A stretch of 64,000 nucleotides of DNA from Bretschneidera sinensis (GCA_023935145.1 CM043702.1:78245320-78309319), one strand, 5' to 3'. Shown: positions 32,582 to 44,055, counted from the stretch's first letter. Translations and numbers: made by a program. Notes: generated from the letters alone by a model not told the origin.

Positions 32582-32697
32582 GCTGAAGATGGCAGAAAAA
32601 ATGGCACAGAAAGAGGTGGAGGAGGAGGAGAGATGATCGGGAGACCATGGGCAGCACTGTTCACAGTTGAGAGCTTCTCTCTCTAGTTGCCCGGATG

Positions 32698-33715
32698 ACT
32701 AACTTTCTTATCAATATTATGGATCATATGGGAAATGGAGTCTACTTAGGTAGATAAGTTATGTAAATTTTGGTTGTTATAATTATTTTGAAAATAAATA
32801 TTTTTAATATCTTTGAATTCGATATGCCTATGATTAGTACTACTTCCTTGTTTGAAAGGGGATGCAATGATCTCTGTTTGTAAATGTGGAATATTTACAA
32901 TGATCTCTTGCAATAGAGGATATACTGATAGAGATGTTTGACTATTAGTTGTCGTCCACAATTGTTTTAATTGTTGGATGACATCTATTTCTTTTCCTTT
33001 TCTTTTTCCAAATCAGGGTGATTTCTGGAAAAAGGGTTTTAAATATTATTATTGAATGTATACATTTCAAAGAAATCAAAGAAATACATATTACGTTGAA
33101 TTTCTGTCATGTATATATACCATTCTTTCCTAATTTGAGTTCTTGTTTCTTCTGAAAAGTTGGAGAAAAACCAATCTTATTTTTCTTTATTCTTTTTTAG
33201 AAAGGAAATCAGTTTTAAGTTTTTCTTTGTCAATCTCAAAGTTTGAATTCATGATTATGTTGAGTTCATAATTTCTCATATCTATCAGAGTAGTAGATGG
33301 GTTTCTTTCTCTTTTAGAACCTGGGATTTGAGATTGATCATCAGCAGTTTTGAATAAAGCTTGATCAACTTCATGCCAATTATATGCCCTAGGAATTATA
33401 GGTTTTCACTCCTTGTAAGTCTAAGGGTTTTGTAATGCTAGAAGAAGCATCATTGTTTCTTCTGGGGATGATTAGGGGATCATCATATTGTATTTATCTT
33501 CTAGAACTCTTTGTTCTAGAAAGAATAGAATGGGAGTTTGTTAAGTTTAGGTTTCTAATGGATCCAAACCTTATAATGACATTTTTGTCTCTATTTTATT
33601 TAATTTGTGAAACATTAGTATTAGTAATGTTTCTTGGTGGAAAAATCTTTTCAAATTTCCAGCAATATAGAATTGTGATCTAATTCCATTTTAATAACTT
33701 GGGAGTAATTGTATT
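32698..33715 (-). pseudogene. Pararetrovirus copy A movement protein and polyprotein N-terminal fragment
   Basis: Aligns with copy B (36887-36065) and extends further upstream than B. Readable bits on the minus strand include the end of a Caulimoviridae movement protein with FTN-x-x-K-I-type and a YDDPLIIPRR-type segment, followed by an acidic N-terminal coat region. Many stops and frameshifts break it. The right end joins copy B protease sequence near 33715; the left end is the LINE 5' end. Movement proteins carry virus between plant cells; this copy cannot. Confidence 0.65.
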
Positions 33716-34498
33716 TGCATGAAAGGTATTTGCTTCAAGCAGGAGAGTTGTACTAATCAAGGTTATATTTCTATATATCAAGGTTATATTTCTTGCACTA
33801 GTTTTGACAAGGATGCTCTTGACAAGGATAAAGTGTGCCTTAAGGCAATATCCTTGATTCACGAGGTAGGAGTTAGTGATTTTATATTCAACAAGGAATT
33901 TTGAACCACTAGCAATACTTAACCTTTTAGTGGTTTTTTCATAATATTTTGTGGGTACAAGTCCTTCTTTAATACAATTTTGATTAGCTCCAGAGTCAAC
34001 CAAAGTTGTTGTATCAAGGTGGTAGTCTTTGTTAATTACAACTGAGACTCTAATGCACCACTTTTTAAAGTGAATTTTGTCTACTGAATTGACAAAACTA
34101 TTCTTAGTTTCATCATCAATGTTAATAAAACTAGAACTTGAAGTTTCTGCAATCTCATTATTATCAATTTGAGGTTTTATCTGAGAAGAAATTGATCCTT
34201 TAAGGTTGTCAATTTCTACATTGATCATTTTTGCTTTTAAATCAATTGTAACCTTTTGCATTTCCTTGATTTGATCTTTCATAATGTTTATCTCAATTTG
34301 GAGATCGTGAGTTGTGGCTATCTTGGGTTTTTGAAAACAATTTTCAAAAATCTTATTGAGGTTATAAGGTTTAAGTGTCCTGACCTTATTTTCTTCTGAA
34401 ATAATATCTCTTAATTTAATTAGATAATCATTTTTGATAATAGGATCATCAATCTTGTCAATTATGTCTAAGATAAGTTCTTTTTGGGAATTAATCAT
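33716..34498 (-). pseudogene. Pararetrovirus B protease region
   Basis: An open frame of about 260 codons. The N-terminal half is charged and coiled-coil-like (INIMKDQIKEMQKVTIDLKA). Then comes the aspartic protease, KDYHLDTTTLVDSGANQNCI, with an intact D-S-G-A active site, followed by GLVPTKYYEKT and LSIASGSKFLVEYKI. After about 33850 normal protease sequence degenerates into short direct repeats, and the last codons belong to the movement protein of copy A. The protease would release mature viral proteins; here it is truncated and fused. Confidence 0.78.
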
Positions 34499-35870
34499 AT
34501 TGACAGATTTGCAGAAACAGAGACCACCTTCACAATCACATTATGATTCTTCATATTGATCTAAGTCTGTTTCTTTTTTAATTGTATAAATGAGTTCTTC
34601 ATTGTTTGAACTTGAATCTTCATGTTCTGGATGAGAATCATTTATCATCAATTTGGTTAGTTGTTTTTTCATATATTCTTCTACGTCTAATTCATTGATT
34701 TTTTGTTTTACTTTGCAGTTCTTGGCCCAATGTCCAAGTCTTCCGCACTTGAAGCAACCCTTTAATGGAGTTTGGGTTTGGTTTGTTTTTTTGAAAGGTT
34801 TTCTCTTGGTTTAGGGTTTGGATATGAAAGATGTTTTATTGTATTTTTTATATTATTGTTTTTTGAAAAAAATTCTTTTCTTTTTATTGACAGCAGATGG
34901 AGCATTTAGGGTTTCATAGTCGTACTGGCTAGAAAATGACCCTAATTCCTTTCTACTTTGATGTAATTCAGATTTTATTTTTGATTTCAGTTTCAGTTCA
35001 GTGTAGATTGCCAAACCCTCATTTTTGATATAATTAACTATATCACCATATGTAAGGTAATCATAAGGTATAGAACCAGAATATTGATTCCAGATTCTTC
35101 GTCTGACCATTTTGGCAAATAGTTTGATAGAACTGAAATGAATTTCTCATTCCAATAGGAGTTATTGCAATCTTTTCTTGTGAAGACTTTGGCAAAGAAA
35201 ACATCCTTATACCATCTAAAGTCTTGCATCGTTGGACAAGTTAAGTTTGAAAGAACTTCTGAACTCTTTCTTGAAATCTTTCAGGATCTTTAAAAAAATG
35301 CTCTGTGATGGAGAATATGAGAGTTTCAACTACATTTTCATTCAATAAACTAACTAGTACTTGTTGATTAGTTTGTGGGTCAATTCTAATTTCTTGAATT
35401 CAAACTTGAGCTTTAGTTATATTGAAACGATCTTGATCTGATAAATAATTATCCCACCATCCTTTTAGTGAACCAATAAAACCGGCTATTAAGAAGGCAG
35501 CAATCTTCTTATTAGTATTTTCAGTTTTGATTTTGTAAGTAGTAGCGTCCATGGTCATCTCTTGAAGTATATTCAAGATTTCTTTCTCACTTTGACCATC
35601 AAGATTCCATTCATTAATTGAACTATTGTCAAATTTTGCTTTTGTACTTTCTGCTCTATCTTCGAATTGAAGATTAGGAGGTGTTGACCTAGGATAATAA
35701 TTCCTAATTCTTGTTAGAGGTGCATTCCTAGTAGGTTTTTTCTTATAGATTTTAGGGATTTCAGTTTGATGAGTTTTGGTTTCTTCTCAAGCTTCTTCAA
35801 TTTCATTAATGATATGTTTTTCGATAACATTAATATTATTTGGATAGCTTCCATATTCTCTGTTCATTGA
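34499..35870 (-). pseudogene. Pararetrovirus B coat protein and zinc knuckle
   Basis: Broken frames give the coat core: GSLKGWWDNYLSDQDRF, then MQDFRWYKDVFFAKVFTRKD and CNNSYWNEKFI, then YDYLTYGDIVNYIKNEGLAI. A basic stretch and an intact knuckle CFKCGRLGHWAKNC (C-x2-C-x4-H-x4-C, about 34757-34716) follow. This is the nucleocapsid of Caulimoviridae, which packages viral DNA. At least two frameshifts (near 35110 and 35038) and several stops are visible. Copy A at 23360-25047 matches it closely. Confidence 0.78.
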
Positions 35871-36887
35871 CAAGCCTCTTAGTCTATCATTTATCTTTTG
35901 TTATAGGTCTTCACTGTCATTTCCAAATTTTATCAAATCTTTTCTATCAATGTTGATAGGAGTAAAAATTTGTTTTGACAAGTGAGGTATTGTTTGAAAG
36001 GGAAGAGGTTTTTGAATCAGTAAATCCCTCCCCGGTGTTTTTGGAATTGAAGCAGAAACTGAAAGTTTCTGATCAATATTATTGATCGTATGGGAAATAG
36101 AGTCTATTTGGGTAGACAAAGTATAATTATTTTGTGAATAAATATTTTTAATATATTTGAATTCGATATGCCTATGATCAATACCACTTTCTTATTTGAA
36201 AGGGGATGCAATGATCTCTATTTGTAAAGTGAAATATTTACAATGATCTCTTTCAACAAATGATGTACTGATAGAGATATTTGACTATTGGCTATCATCC
36301 ACAATTGTTCTAATTGTTGGATGACATCTATTTCTTTTTCTTTTTCCAAATCGAGGTGATTTCTAGAAAAAAAAAATGTTATAAATCTTATTGTTGAATG
36401 TATACATTTCAAAGAAATAAAAAAAATACATATTACTTTGAATTTTTGTCATGCATGTATACCAATCTTTTCTAATGTTAGTTCATGTTTCTGAAAAGTT
36501 GGAGTAAAACCAATCTGATATTTCTTTACTCTTTTCAGAAAGGATATCAGTTTTGTGTTTTGCTTTGTCAGTCTCGAAGTTTGAATTAATGATTATGTTG
36601 AGTTCATAATTTCTTATATCTGTCAGAGTAGGAGATGTGTCACTTTCTCTTTCAGAACCTGGGATTTGAGATTGATCATCAGCAATTTCGAATGAAGCTT
36701 GATAAACTTCATGCATGCTATATGCCCTAGGAATTATAAGGGTAAAGTTTACTCCTAGTAAGCCTAAGGGTTTGGTAATGCTAGAAGAAACATCACTGTT
36801 TCTTCTGGGGATGATCAGGGGATCATCATATTGTATTGATCTTCTAGAACTCTCTATTCTATAAAGAATAGAATGGGAGTTTGTTAA
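35871..36887 (-). pseudogene. Pararetrovirus B movement protein end and polyprotein linker
   Basis: The upstream part (36887-36480) reads a QYDDPLIIPRRNS segment, then AYSMHEVYQASFEIADDQSQ, resembling the C-terminal part of the Caulimoviridae movement protein in petuvirus- and florendovirus-like polyproteins. The downstream part has a QIDSISHTINNIDQKLS segment (heptad-like, possible coiled coil) and TPGRDLLIQKPLP. Stops interrupt it. The cut at 36887 falls inside the movement protein. Confidence 0.65.
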
Positions 36888-38144
36888 TGATTAGGGCATG
36901 AAAATACACTTCAGATAGTGTTAATTATATGCATTTGTTGAGATTATTTTGATTATTCATTAAATTTCTTCACAATTGTGGTTCTTTGGAGAATTTTTTG
37001 TTTTAGTGTGTTTTACAGATAACAAAAACAAAAAATCCTTCAAAAATATGTACGAAATGATCCACAACATCCATACTAGTTTAGAGTAGTCCAAGGCAAG
37101 CCTACACACGTATTCGACACAAGAAAAACAGGCCTGTCCAGAAGGAAGTCGTGGCCTAAACAGAAGTAAGTCACGGCCTGGACGGAAGAAAATCGCGGCC
37201 TGAACAGAAGGAAGTCGCGGCTTGGACAGAAAGAAATACATGCCTAGACAGAAGGAGGTCATGGCCCAAGCTTCAAAATTCAGAAACCTTAGTGTGATTT
37301 TTTGTCTAAAAAGCTGTCTCCATACATGTATATAGGATACTTTAGACTTAGGGAAGGGGGGCTGGAGAGATGCACATTGAATTTTTCTGAGAACTTTGGT
37401 GATTATGTACAGTCGGCTAGCCTAACTTTTAACCAAGGCGAAGAGATGAACTCCTAGACATAGCAGGTTTGGCTTGTATTTAATTCAGTTATTTGTGTTT
37501 TTAATGTCTGATAATTGTTTTGAGATGTTTCCTTTATTTAATATAGAAGTTGATTTTTTTGTGTGGAAGATAATTGTATTTTCTTCTTCCATAGATTTTA
37601 TTTAACTGCAGTGATTGTTGTTCTTTTTCTCTATAAAAGTTCAGTCATGCTTTTCTTATGTGTGGAATGTAGGATGCAATTGATTACGATAGATTAATTA
37701 TATATGATTATCCTTTACTGCTTTATTATCTCCGGATATATCATCGATTTAGGATATCATATATGATCGACCATTGCATTACTTTTAAAAACAAAAAGCG
37801 GATTTCTCATAATAATTTACAAAAGAATATTTTTGGTGCTTTCACTATTATTTTTCGGTTACGCATTTGGGATGTGAAATGCATAGCTGAGTTATAATTA
37901 CTGAGTTGATACAAGCTGAAGCTGTGAAATCTAGGAGGGATTCTGGACCCTTGTGTTTCTGATTATTGATTTTCTTTCACTTAATTCAATTGCTTCATTT
38001 AATTCTCAGTATTTTCTCAATTTTAATTTTAATTTTGTTTCCATCATTTTTGCCTGAGACTTCGACTGTAGAACGTTCTCTTCGTGGGGTCGACATCCCA
38101 TTCTATACTGCTGCTACCGCATAGTATGGTTTGGGTGTAATTCA
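36888..38144 (+). repeat. 5' LTR of gypsy C
   Basis: 1257 bp, starting TGATTAGGGC and ending GGTGTAATTCA. A TATA box CTATAAAAG lies at 37631-37639. A 22-bp minisatellite occupies 37131-37267. Its left edge coincides with the break in pararetrovirus B; its right edge is followed by the primer site. Confidence 0.85.
37131..37267. repeat. 22-bp minisatellite in gypsy C LTR
   Basis: About six units with a strict 22-bp period starting at 37141, 37163, 37185, 37207, 37229 and 37251, consensus GAAGGAAGTCGCGGCCTGGACA. CpG positions vary between units (TCGCGG, TCGTGG, TCACGG, TACATG), as expected from methylation decay. Confidence 0.95.
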
Positions 38145-38147
38145 AAT

Positions 38148-38167
38148 TTTGGTGTTGTTGCTAGGGA
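38148..38167 (+). other. Primer binding site of gypsy C
   Basis: TGGTGTTGTTGCTAGGGA, three to four changes from the TGGCGCCGTTGCCGGGGA type. Confidence 0.75.
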
Positions 38168-38295
38168 GAGTGTCAGTCTACATAGAGGTTTCCGGGTACT
38201 ATCTTTCCGAACTCTTTCTTTTAGTTTATTTTTAATTTTGGCTTTAGTTTATTTTTCAGTTTTCTTTTATTAAAAAAAAAGAGAGTTGGTGGTAT

Positions 38296-39660
38296 ATGCA
38301 TTTGGTTAGAGACAAACACGAACGAATGCTTAGAATCTTTCAGTTAGAATACCCACCAAATTACTTTAGGAGTGAAACGGGTTCAATCACAAGCTTTGAC
38401 ACCATGAGCAATCACAGAGACGACCCTATTAGGACCTTAAATGACTATCTTCATCCTACACGCACATCTACACAATCATGCATCATGTTTCCGCCAAACA
38501 CACCACATATAGATTTCAAGCCGGGCATGATAGCATTGATACCCACCTTCCACGGTATAGAAAGTGAAAACCCTTATGTTCACATTAGGGAATTTGAGGA
38601 AATGGTGGCTATGTTTCATAGCAAACCTAAGACCATTAACTTGGTTAAACTGGGGTTCTTTCCTTTTACTTTGAAGGACAAAACAAAGAATTGGCTATAC
38701 TCTTTGCGGCCAAGGTCCACAGGTTCATAGGAAGAGATGACGGAAGCTTTTTTCAATAAATATTTCCCACTTCACAAAACCAATGGTCTAAAAAGACAAA
38801 TTTCAACCTTTACCCAAAAGGATAGCTAGACATTATATCAGGCATGAGTGAGGTATAAGGTTTTGTTAATATGTGTCCACACCATGGGTGTGAGAGTTGG
38901 TGCATAGTTAGTCATTTTTACAAGGGTCTTATGAGTAGAGAGTGTCAATTCATAGAGATGATGTGGAACGGGGACTTTATCCAAAAGGACCCCAATGACG
39001 CAATTGACTATCTGAATGACTTGGCTGAGAAGGCCCACACATGGACAGGGCCCAGTGCTATTGAAAGCACAAATAGAGCAAGATCGGCTGGGATCTACCA
39101 ACTTTGGGAAGAGGATAGCATGAAACCCAAATTAGAGCGAGTAACTTGAAAGTTAGAGGCATTTAAGACCCAAGATGGTAGACTCACGCATACTGTTGCA
39201 AGATTCAAGTCACTAGGTGCTTGTTTCGTTTGTTAGGGAGTGGAACATTTAGCTCAGGATTGCCCGACTTTTGCAGAGATGAGAGGAGTTTTTGATGAAC
39301 AATGTAACATCTTAGGGATTTACTGGAAGCCTCATAATCCTTTCTCAAATTCATATAATCCTGGTTGGAGTAACCACCCAAACCTTAGCTGGAGGTCCGA
39401 CTTAAACCAACCCACACATGCATATGCACAACCACCTGTGTCATACCCTATAACCTCATACAATGTACAACCTAATAGAATCCCTTTAGAGGAAAAATTA
39501 AACGCATTTATGGAGTCACAATGTAAAATTATTTAGAGATTGGAAGCTGCTGTAACACAGGTGATGGAAGAGAACAAGGAAACTAAATGTCAAATAACTA
39601 AGCTAACAAGTTCTCTCGCACTGCAAGAACGAGGCAAATTCCCATCTCAGTCTTAATCAA
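38296..39660 (+). pseudogene. Gypsy C gag, broken
   Basis: Retrotransposon gag with LNDYLHPTRTSTQSCIMFPP, FKPGMIALIPTFHGIESENP, YVHIREFEEMVAMF and WLYSLRPRSTGS, then a TAG at 38728. It resumes AFFNKYFPLHKTNGLKRQIS, MCPHHGCESWC, FYKGLMSRECQFIEMMWNGD and AHTWTGPSAIESTNR. The zinc knuckle near 39225-39265 reads CFVC-stop-GVEHLAQDC. The C-terminal linker contains SNSYNPGWSNHPNLSW. At least five stops and a frameshift near 38850 are present. The protein would form the particle shell; the same domain in D and E is better preserved. Confidence 0.85.
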
Positions 39661-41228
39661 ATCCAAGGGGGCAACATATGGCACAAACCTCTACTTTAGA
39701 TTCACAAAACATCACAGAGGTCAATGCCATAACTACTCAGAATGGTAAGGTATTAGATGGACTAAGTTAGATGACGACCACGAGCACCGAGGAGAACGCC
39801 CCTAAGAACGAGCCAAATGAAAAATTTCTGGTTCAAGTCCCTTTTCCACAAGTGTATACAAGGTGATATCCTAGAACATTTGAAACAAGTTAAGATTTAC
39901 ATGCCTTTGCTTCATGTGATTAAATAGGTACCAACCTATGCAAAGGCCATCAAGGATCTATGCACCATAAAAAGGAAGCATCAAGTCAAGAAGACTATGT
40001 TCTTGACTGAGTAAGTGAGTACGGTGATTGAACAAAAGACACTGCCTAGATATAAAGACCCAGGGTGTCCCATGATCACCTGTCAAATTTGGACTCATGA
40101 GATCAGCTAAGCTTTGCTGGATTTAGGAGCCAATGTGAACTTAATGCCTTACACTATCTACTTGCAACTTGGTCTAGGAGAGATCAAATCCACATTTGTG
40201 GTACTATAGTTGGCCGACCAATCGATTAAGCAACCGAGTGGGATAGTCGAAGATGTACTGATACATATAGATAAGTTCTACTATCCTGTTGATTTTCTCA
40301 TTCTAGATACTCATTTTGTGGTTGATATGGAGTCTAAAGTTCCAATCATTTTAGGAAGACCTTTCCTGGCCACCTCTAACGCTCTTATTAATTGCAGGAA
40401 TGGTCTAATGAAGTTGTCTTTTGGGAACATGACTCTAGATGTCAACATATTCAACATCGAAAGACAACCACATGATGATGATAATTGCTATCGTACTTAT
40501 ATGATAGACACACTGATCCCAAAGGAGGCTCACTTGAGTAAAATTTATGAATCTTTAGAGTATCTCCTTTGTATTTCTGATTCTGAGAGTTCACTTTATC
40601 CTGACAATGTTTTTGATGTTTCTGCTGTTTCAAGATCAAAGGATAAAGGAGAAAGAAAATGGAAACCAAGCTTTGAGGAGTTACCAAGAGATTTGGAGAG
40701 ACTGAAGCCATCCACTGAAGAGACCCCAAAGGTTAACCTAGCGACTCTACCAGAGGGACTCAAACATGCATTCTTGGGACAAGGTGATACCTTTCCTGTT
40801 ATTATTTCCTCTATACTTAGTGATTCACAAGAAAATAAATTGATTGACATGTTAAGTTAGCACAAAGCTACATTAGCATGGACTATTGTTGACATTAAAG
40901 GTATTTGCCCCTTGATATGTTCCCATAGGATCTATTTAGAGGAAGGAGCTAACCCCCGTGGAGACCCTTAGAGATGACTTAACCCCACTATGAAAGAAGT
41001 CATGAAAAAGGAAGTTTTAAAGTTGTTAGATGCAAGTATCATTTACCCCATTTACGATAGTAAGTGGGTTAACCCGACTTAGGTAGTACTAAAAAGTCTA
41101 GGGTAACTGTGGTAACCAACAAGGATGGCATGGCTATTCTTACTAAGGTAGTGACAGGGTGGCACATGTGCATAGACTATAGAAAACTTAATTCCACCAC
41201 GCGCAAGGATCATTTTCCACTTCCATTT
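39661..41228 (+). pseudogene. Gypsy C protease and start of reverse transcriptase
   Basis: The protease carries LLDLGANVNLMPYTIYLQLG (active site D-L-G-A at about 40117-40131), IVEDVLIHIDKFYYPVDFLI and PIILGRPFLATSNALINCRN. A 216-codon open stretch covers 40210-40860. The reverse transcriptase start follows in broken frames: ATLAWTIVDIKGICP, VLKLLDASIIYPIYDSKWVN and a CIDYRKLNSTT-like segment in altered frame. It stops at 41228, where the copia F LTR begins. Continuation is at 54167. Confidence 0.85.
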
Positions 41229-42126
41229 TGTTGGTGCTTGTCTAAGGTTTAAACATGGTTTGAAAGGGTTCAGCATAAGGTCTTGGCACCTCGCTCAAGG
41301 TGTGCGCACCTCGACCTTAAAGAAGTCCAGGGTTTGGGGTTAGTGCTGTGCACCGTAGCCCAAGGAGTGTGGCCCATGGCCTGGCCCTACGTCGCGGCTT
41401 AGGCACTCCATGTCGTTGCCTTCAGCATGACATGAAGAATTATGGAGTTTTAGCCCTCTTCAAGCCGCGGCTTGCCCTGTTCTAGGCTGCGGCTTGAAGG
41501 AACACCTGATGCAAGTTTTTAGCATCTTTGAAAGGTGTGTAGGTGCATGATCAATACGAACAGGATCACTTAGACTTGATCAAGGGCCATAGTTGATTGG
41601 TCCTCAAGATCTAAGGGTGGATATTGACCTTCAAGATTGGTCAAGAAGTTGGTGCACTATATAAAGGGTCACCTAACTTCAATCTCAACACAGTTCATAC
41701 AAAATACATACAAGTGATCATCATACAAGAGAATTCAAGTGCAAGTGTGGGAGTGCAAAGACACAAAACACAAGAGAGGCACTAGAATAGATCTCAAAAG
41801 AGAGGCTGGTTGTAAAGAGAGAGTAGCATAGATTGGGTAGAGGGCTTTGTAATAGTTCTTATTACTTTCTTTCTTCTCTTCTTTGGTTCTTCAAGAACTT
41901 GTGATTCTTGAAGGGGTGTTGCGGTAACTTGTAAGAACTCATTGATTTAGTGCAGAGAGTTCAGAGGAACTCACGGGGACGTAGACTATTGTCGAACCTC
42001 GATAACAAATTGCTTGTCTTCTTTCTTTTCTTTGATTTATGTTTCTGTTATGATCATTAACAGTTATTCTAGACTTAGGTCTTTGGAAGATCACCTCTTG
42101 GGCATCTTGAGGTTGATTTCCCAACA
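41229..42126 (+). repeat. 5' LTR of copia F
   Basis: 898 bp. TATA box CTATATAAAG at 41657-41666. The U3 part contains CpG-rich short repeats (GTCGCGGCTT, GCCGCGGCTTG, GCTGCGGCTTG, 41391-41495). Confidence 0.93.
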
Positions 42127-42127
42127 G

Positions 42128-42176
42128 TGGTATCCAAGCTAGAGGAGATACCACAACAGTGGTATCAGAGTCGTGG
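42128..42176 (+). other. Copia F primer binding site, duplicated
   Basis: TGGTATCCAAGC directly after the LTR, and a second, better match TGGTATCAGAGTC at about 42164, to the initiator tRNA-Met site TGGTATCAGAGC. The intervening sequence repeats ACAACAGTGGTAT. Confidence 0.8.
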
Positions 42177-42410
42177 TTCAAGAACAGCCGAGTATCGGAG
42201 CAAGAACAAAAGGTATCGGAGCAAGACTCCAAGAATCAAAGATCAACTTCTTGGGAGATTCAAGAACGGAGTAAAGATCAAGATCTTATCGTGTTCTTGA
42301 GGGTGATTCAAGAATGGTATTGAGATCAATCTTTGATCGCGTTCTTAAGATTTAGAAGTTTGGGAAAGCATTTGTGGGTGCTGCATAAATTTAGGATTTT
42401 TTTCTGCAAG

Positions 42411-43241
42411 ATGGGTTCAAACTTCACCGTTGAGAAGTTTGATAGAAAGAAAGACTTTGCCCTTTGGAAGCGGAACATCAAGGCTGTTCTTATGCAACAA
42501 AAGGTGGACTTGGTGATTGGAGAAGATGATGCTTTTCCAGCAAGTATCATGGAAGTCCAGCGGATTGAGATGAAGATGATGGCGTACTGCACCATCTTCC
42601 TACACATGTTGGATAGTGTCATAAGGGAGTGCGGAGACTCGAAAGATCTAGCTATCATATAGAAGAAACTAGATGAGTTGTTTTTTACCAAGACTCTCCC
42701 TAATAAGATTTATCTTCTTAAAAGAATCTTTGCTTTTAAAATGGATCCTAATAAAGAGTTGCAAGATAATCTTGATGTGTTTAATAAGCTAGTTCAAGAT
42801 ATGAATAGCTGTAGCATAACATTCCCGGATAAACAATTGGCTGTTATTTTGTTGAATTCTCTTCCTAATTGTTTTGATAATTTGATTAATGCAATTGAAT
42901 ATGGAAGACATACACTAACTAAGGAAATTGTGATCAATGCTATAAGGGCTCATGATTTCAAAGCCAAGATGAGGGAAGCATCAAGTGGAGAAGGGTTGTT
43001 CGTTAGAGGAAGGCCAGCAACTCGGAATGGCAGTAGCATCTATGGCAACTATCGGGAGAGATCAAATGGTAGAGGGCAGAGCCATAGGAGATCACATTCC
43101 AAACTGAAGTTTGGAGGAAGGCGATGCTTCTATTGCAACAAAGAGGACCATTTCAAGAAAGATTATAAGAAGAAGATATGGGATGAGAGAGGAAGAAGCC
43201 ATACCAATAATGGAGAGGCTTCAGTTGCCAAAGGAGAATAG
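42411..43241 (+). pseudogene. Copia F gag
   Basis: ATG at 42411: MGSNFTVEKFDRKKDFALWK, then IKAVLMQQKVDLVIGEDDAF. One frame runs through LQDNLDVFNKLVQDMNSCSI, VILLNSLPNCFDNLINAIEY and a single RG-rich unit to the zinc knuckle CFYCNKEDHFKKDY, whose last cysteine has become tyrosine. The frame is interrupted only by a TAG at about 42660 in place of a tryptophan codon (I-W-K-K in relatives). It closes at a TAG near 43239, where relatives continue into protease. Gag would coat RNA; two nonsense changes and the lost cysteine disable it. Confidence 0.88.
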
Positions 43242-44055
43242 TAAGATGACATTCTTGTTGTGTGCTCAAATGTGAGCAGGAGGCAAGGTAGTAAGAAATG
43301 GATTCTGGATTCTGGGTGCACTTACCACATGTGCCCTCACTGGAATTGGTTCAAGTATTTCTAGGAAACCAATGATGGAAAGGTTTTCTAAGGGAATGAC
43401 ACTTCTTGCCAAGTGAGGGGGATAAGAGACATCTAGTTGAGAATGTTTGATGAAGTAACAAGGCTGCTGCAGAATGTGAGGTATCTTTCAGATTTGAAAA
43501 GGAATTTGATCTTACTGGGGCAGTTGGATTCCATGGGGTATACATACAAGGCAAAGGGAGGAAAGATCAAGGTGACCAAGGGATCTTTGGTAGTGATCAG
43601 AGCAATAATTAAAGATGGACTCTATGAGATGATCGGAGAGACAAAAATCAAGGATCAAGTAGCAAGCTTGATGGCTGAGATGTATAGGGCAGCTCTTTGA
43701 CACACTCGCTTGGGACATATGAGCGAAAATGGCCTGTAAGTTCTCATCAAAGATGGTCTACTTGGTGGAGACAAAGTAGAAAAACTCGATTTCTGCGAGT
43801 GTTGCATTCTTGGGAAGCAACACCGGGTCAGCTTCAACACCGGCGTGCACAAGTCTAAGAGCATTCTTGACTACATTCATTTAGACCTCTGGGGACAAGC
43901 AAGAACACCAACACAGGGAGGTAATCGTTACTTTCTTTCTTTAATTGATGATTATTCAAGAAAGGTTTGGGTTTATTTGCTTAAAAATAAATCAGATGCT
44001 TTGAATAAATTTGTGGTGTGGAAAAAGTTGCTGGAGACTCAAACGGCTATGGTAG
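43242..44055 (+). pseudogene. Copia F protease and integrase N-terminal half
   Basis: It continues the gag frame. Protease: KKWILDSGCTYHMCPHWNWF with an intact D-S-G. Then MFDEVTRLLQNVRYLSDLKR, then HTRLGHMSENGL and FCECCILGKQHRVSF (integrase zinc region). The integrase core starts LDLWGQARTPTQGG and IDDYSRKVWVYLLKNKSDAL. Stops occur near 43362, 43389, 43433, 43698 and 43737. Gypsy E interrupts at 44055 between the first and second catalytic aspartates; continuation at 50566. Confidence 0.88.

Larger units (their letters stand above)
28826..32697 (-). mobile_element. Plant L1-type LINE, 3' truncated
   Basis: Minus-strand non-LTR retrotransposon: about 115 bp of 5' leader (32697-32582), ORF1 (32581-30750) and ORF2 with endonuclease and the first part of reverse transcriptase (30753-28826). 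It is unusual that the 5' end is present and the 3' end missing, because LINEs normally lose the 5' end on insertion. Here copia gag replaces the 3' part, which points to a later deletion. The right edge abuts pararetrovirus copy A. Confidence 0.88.
9223..33715 (-). mobile_element. Endogenous pararetrovirus copy A (florendovirus-like), split in three
   Basis: Minus-strand pieces of one viral copy, in viral order: movement protein and polyprotein N-terminal part (33715-32698), coat protein, zinc knuckle and start of protease (25047-23098), then RNase H end (11190-10925), ORF2 (10914-9685) and promoter (9686-9341). The first gap is filled by LINE plus copia G and lacks about 195 bp compared with copy B. 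The second gap is filled by gypsy A plus B, and the viral reverse transcriptase is missing there. The order MP-CP-PR-RT-RH followed by a second ORF of unknown function fits florendoviruses (Caulimoviridae). All pieces carry stops, frameshifts and large deletions, so this is a dead genomic copy. Confidence 0.7.
33716..36887 (-). mobile_element. Endogenous pararetrovirus copy B, truncated
   Basis: Second viral copy in the same orientation as copy A: end of movement protein, coat protein, zinc knuckle and protease. Downstream of protease it stops and copy A movement protein begins, so reverse transcriptase, RNase H and ORF2 are absent. The right end is cut by the gypsy C LTR at 36888; the rest of the virus would lie beyond the right edge of the window. 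The head-to-tail arrangement is common for integrated pararetroviruses. Confidence 0.75.

Noticed and set aside
33435..33904. Plus-strand open frames in the pararetroviral region
   Set aside because: Antisense shadows of the movement protein and protease codons, which match copy A/B homologues on the minus strand.
37131..37267. CRISPR-like array
   Set aside because: Tandem 22-bp units without spacers in a plant LTR.
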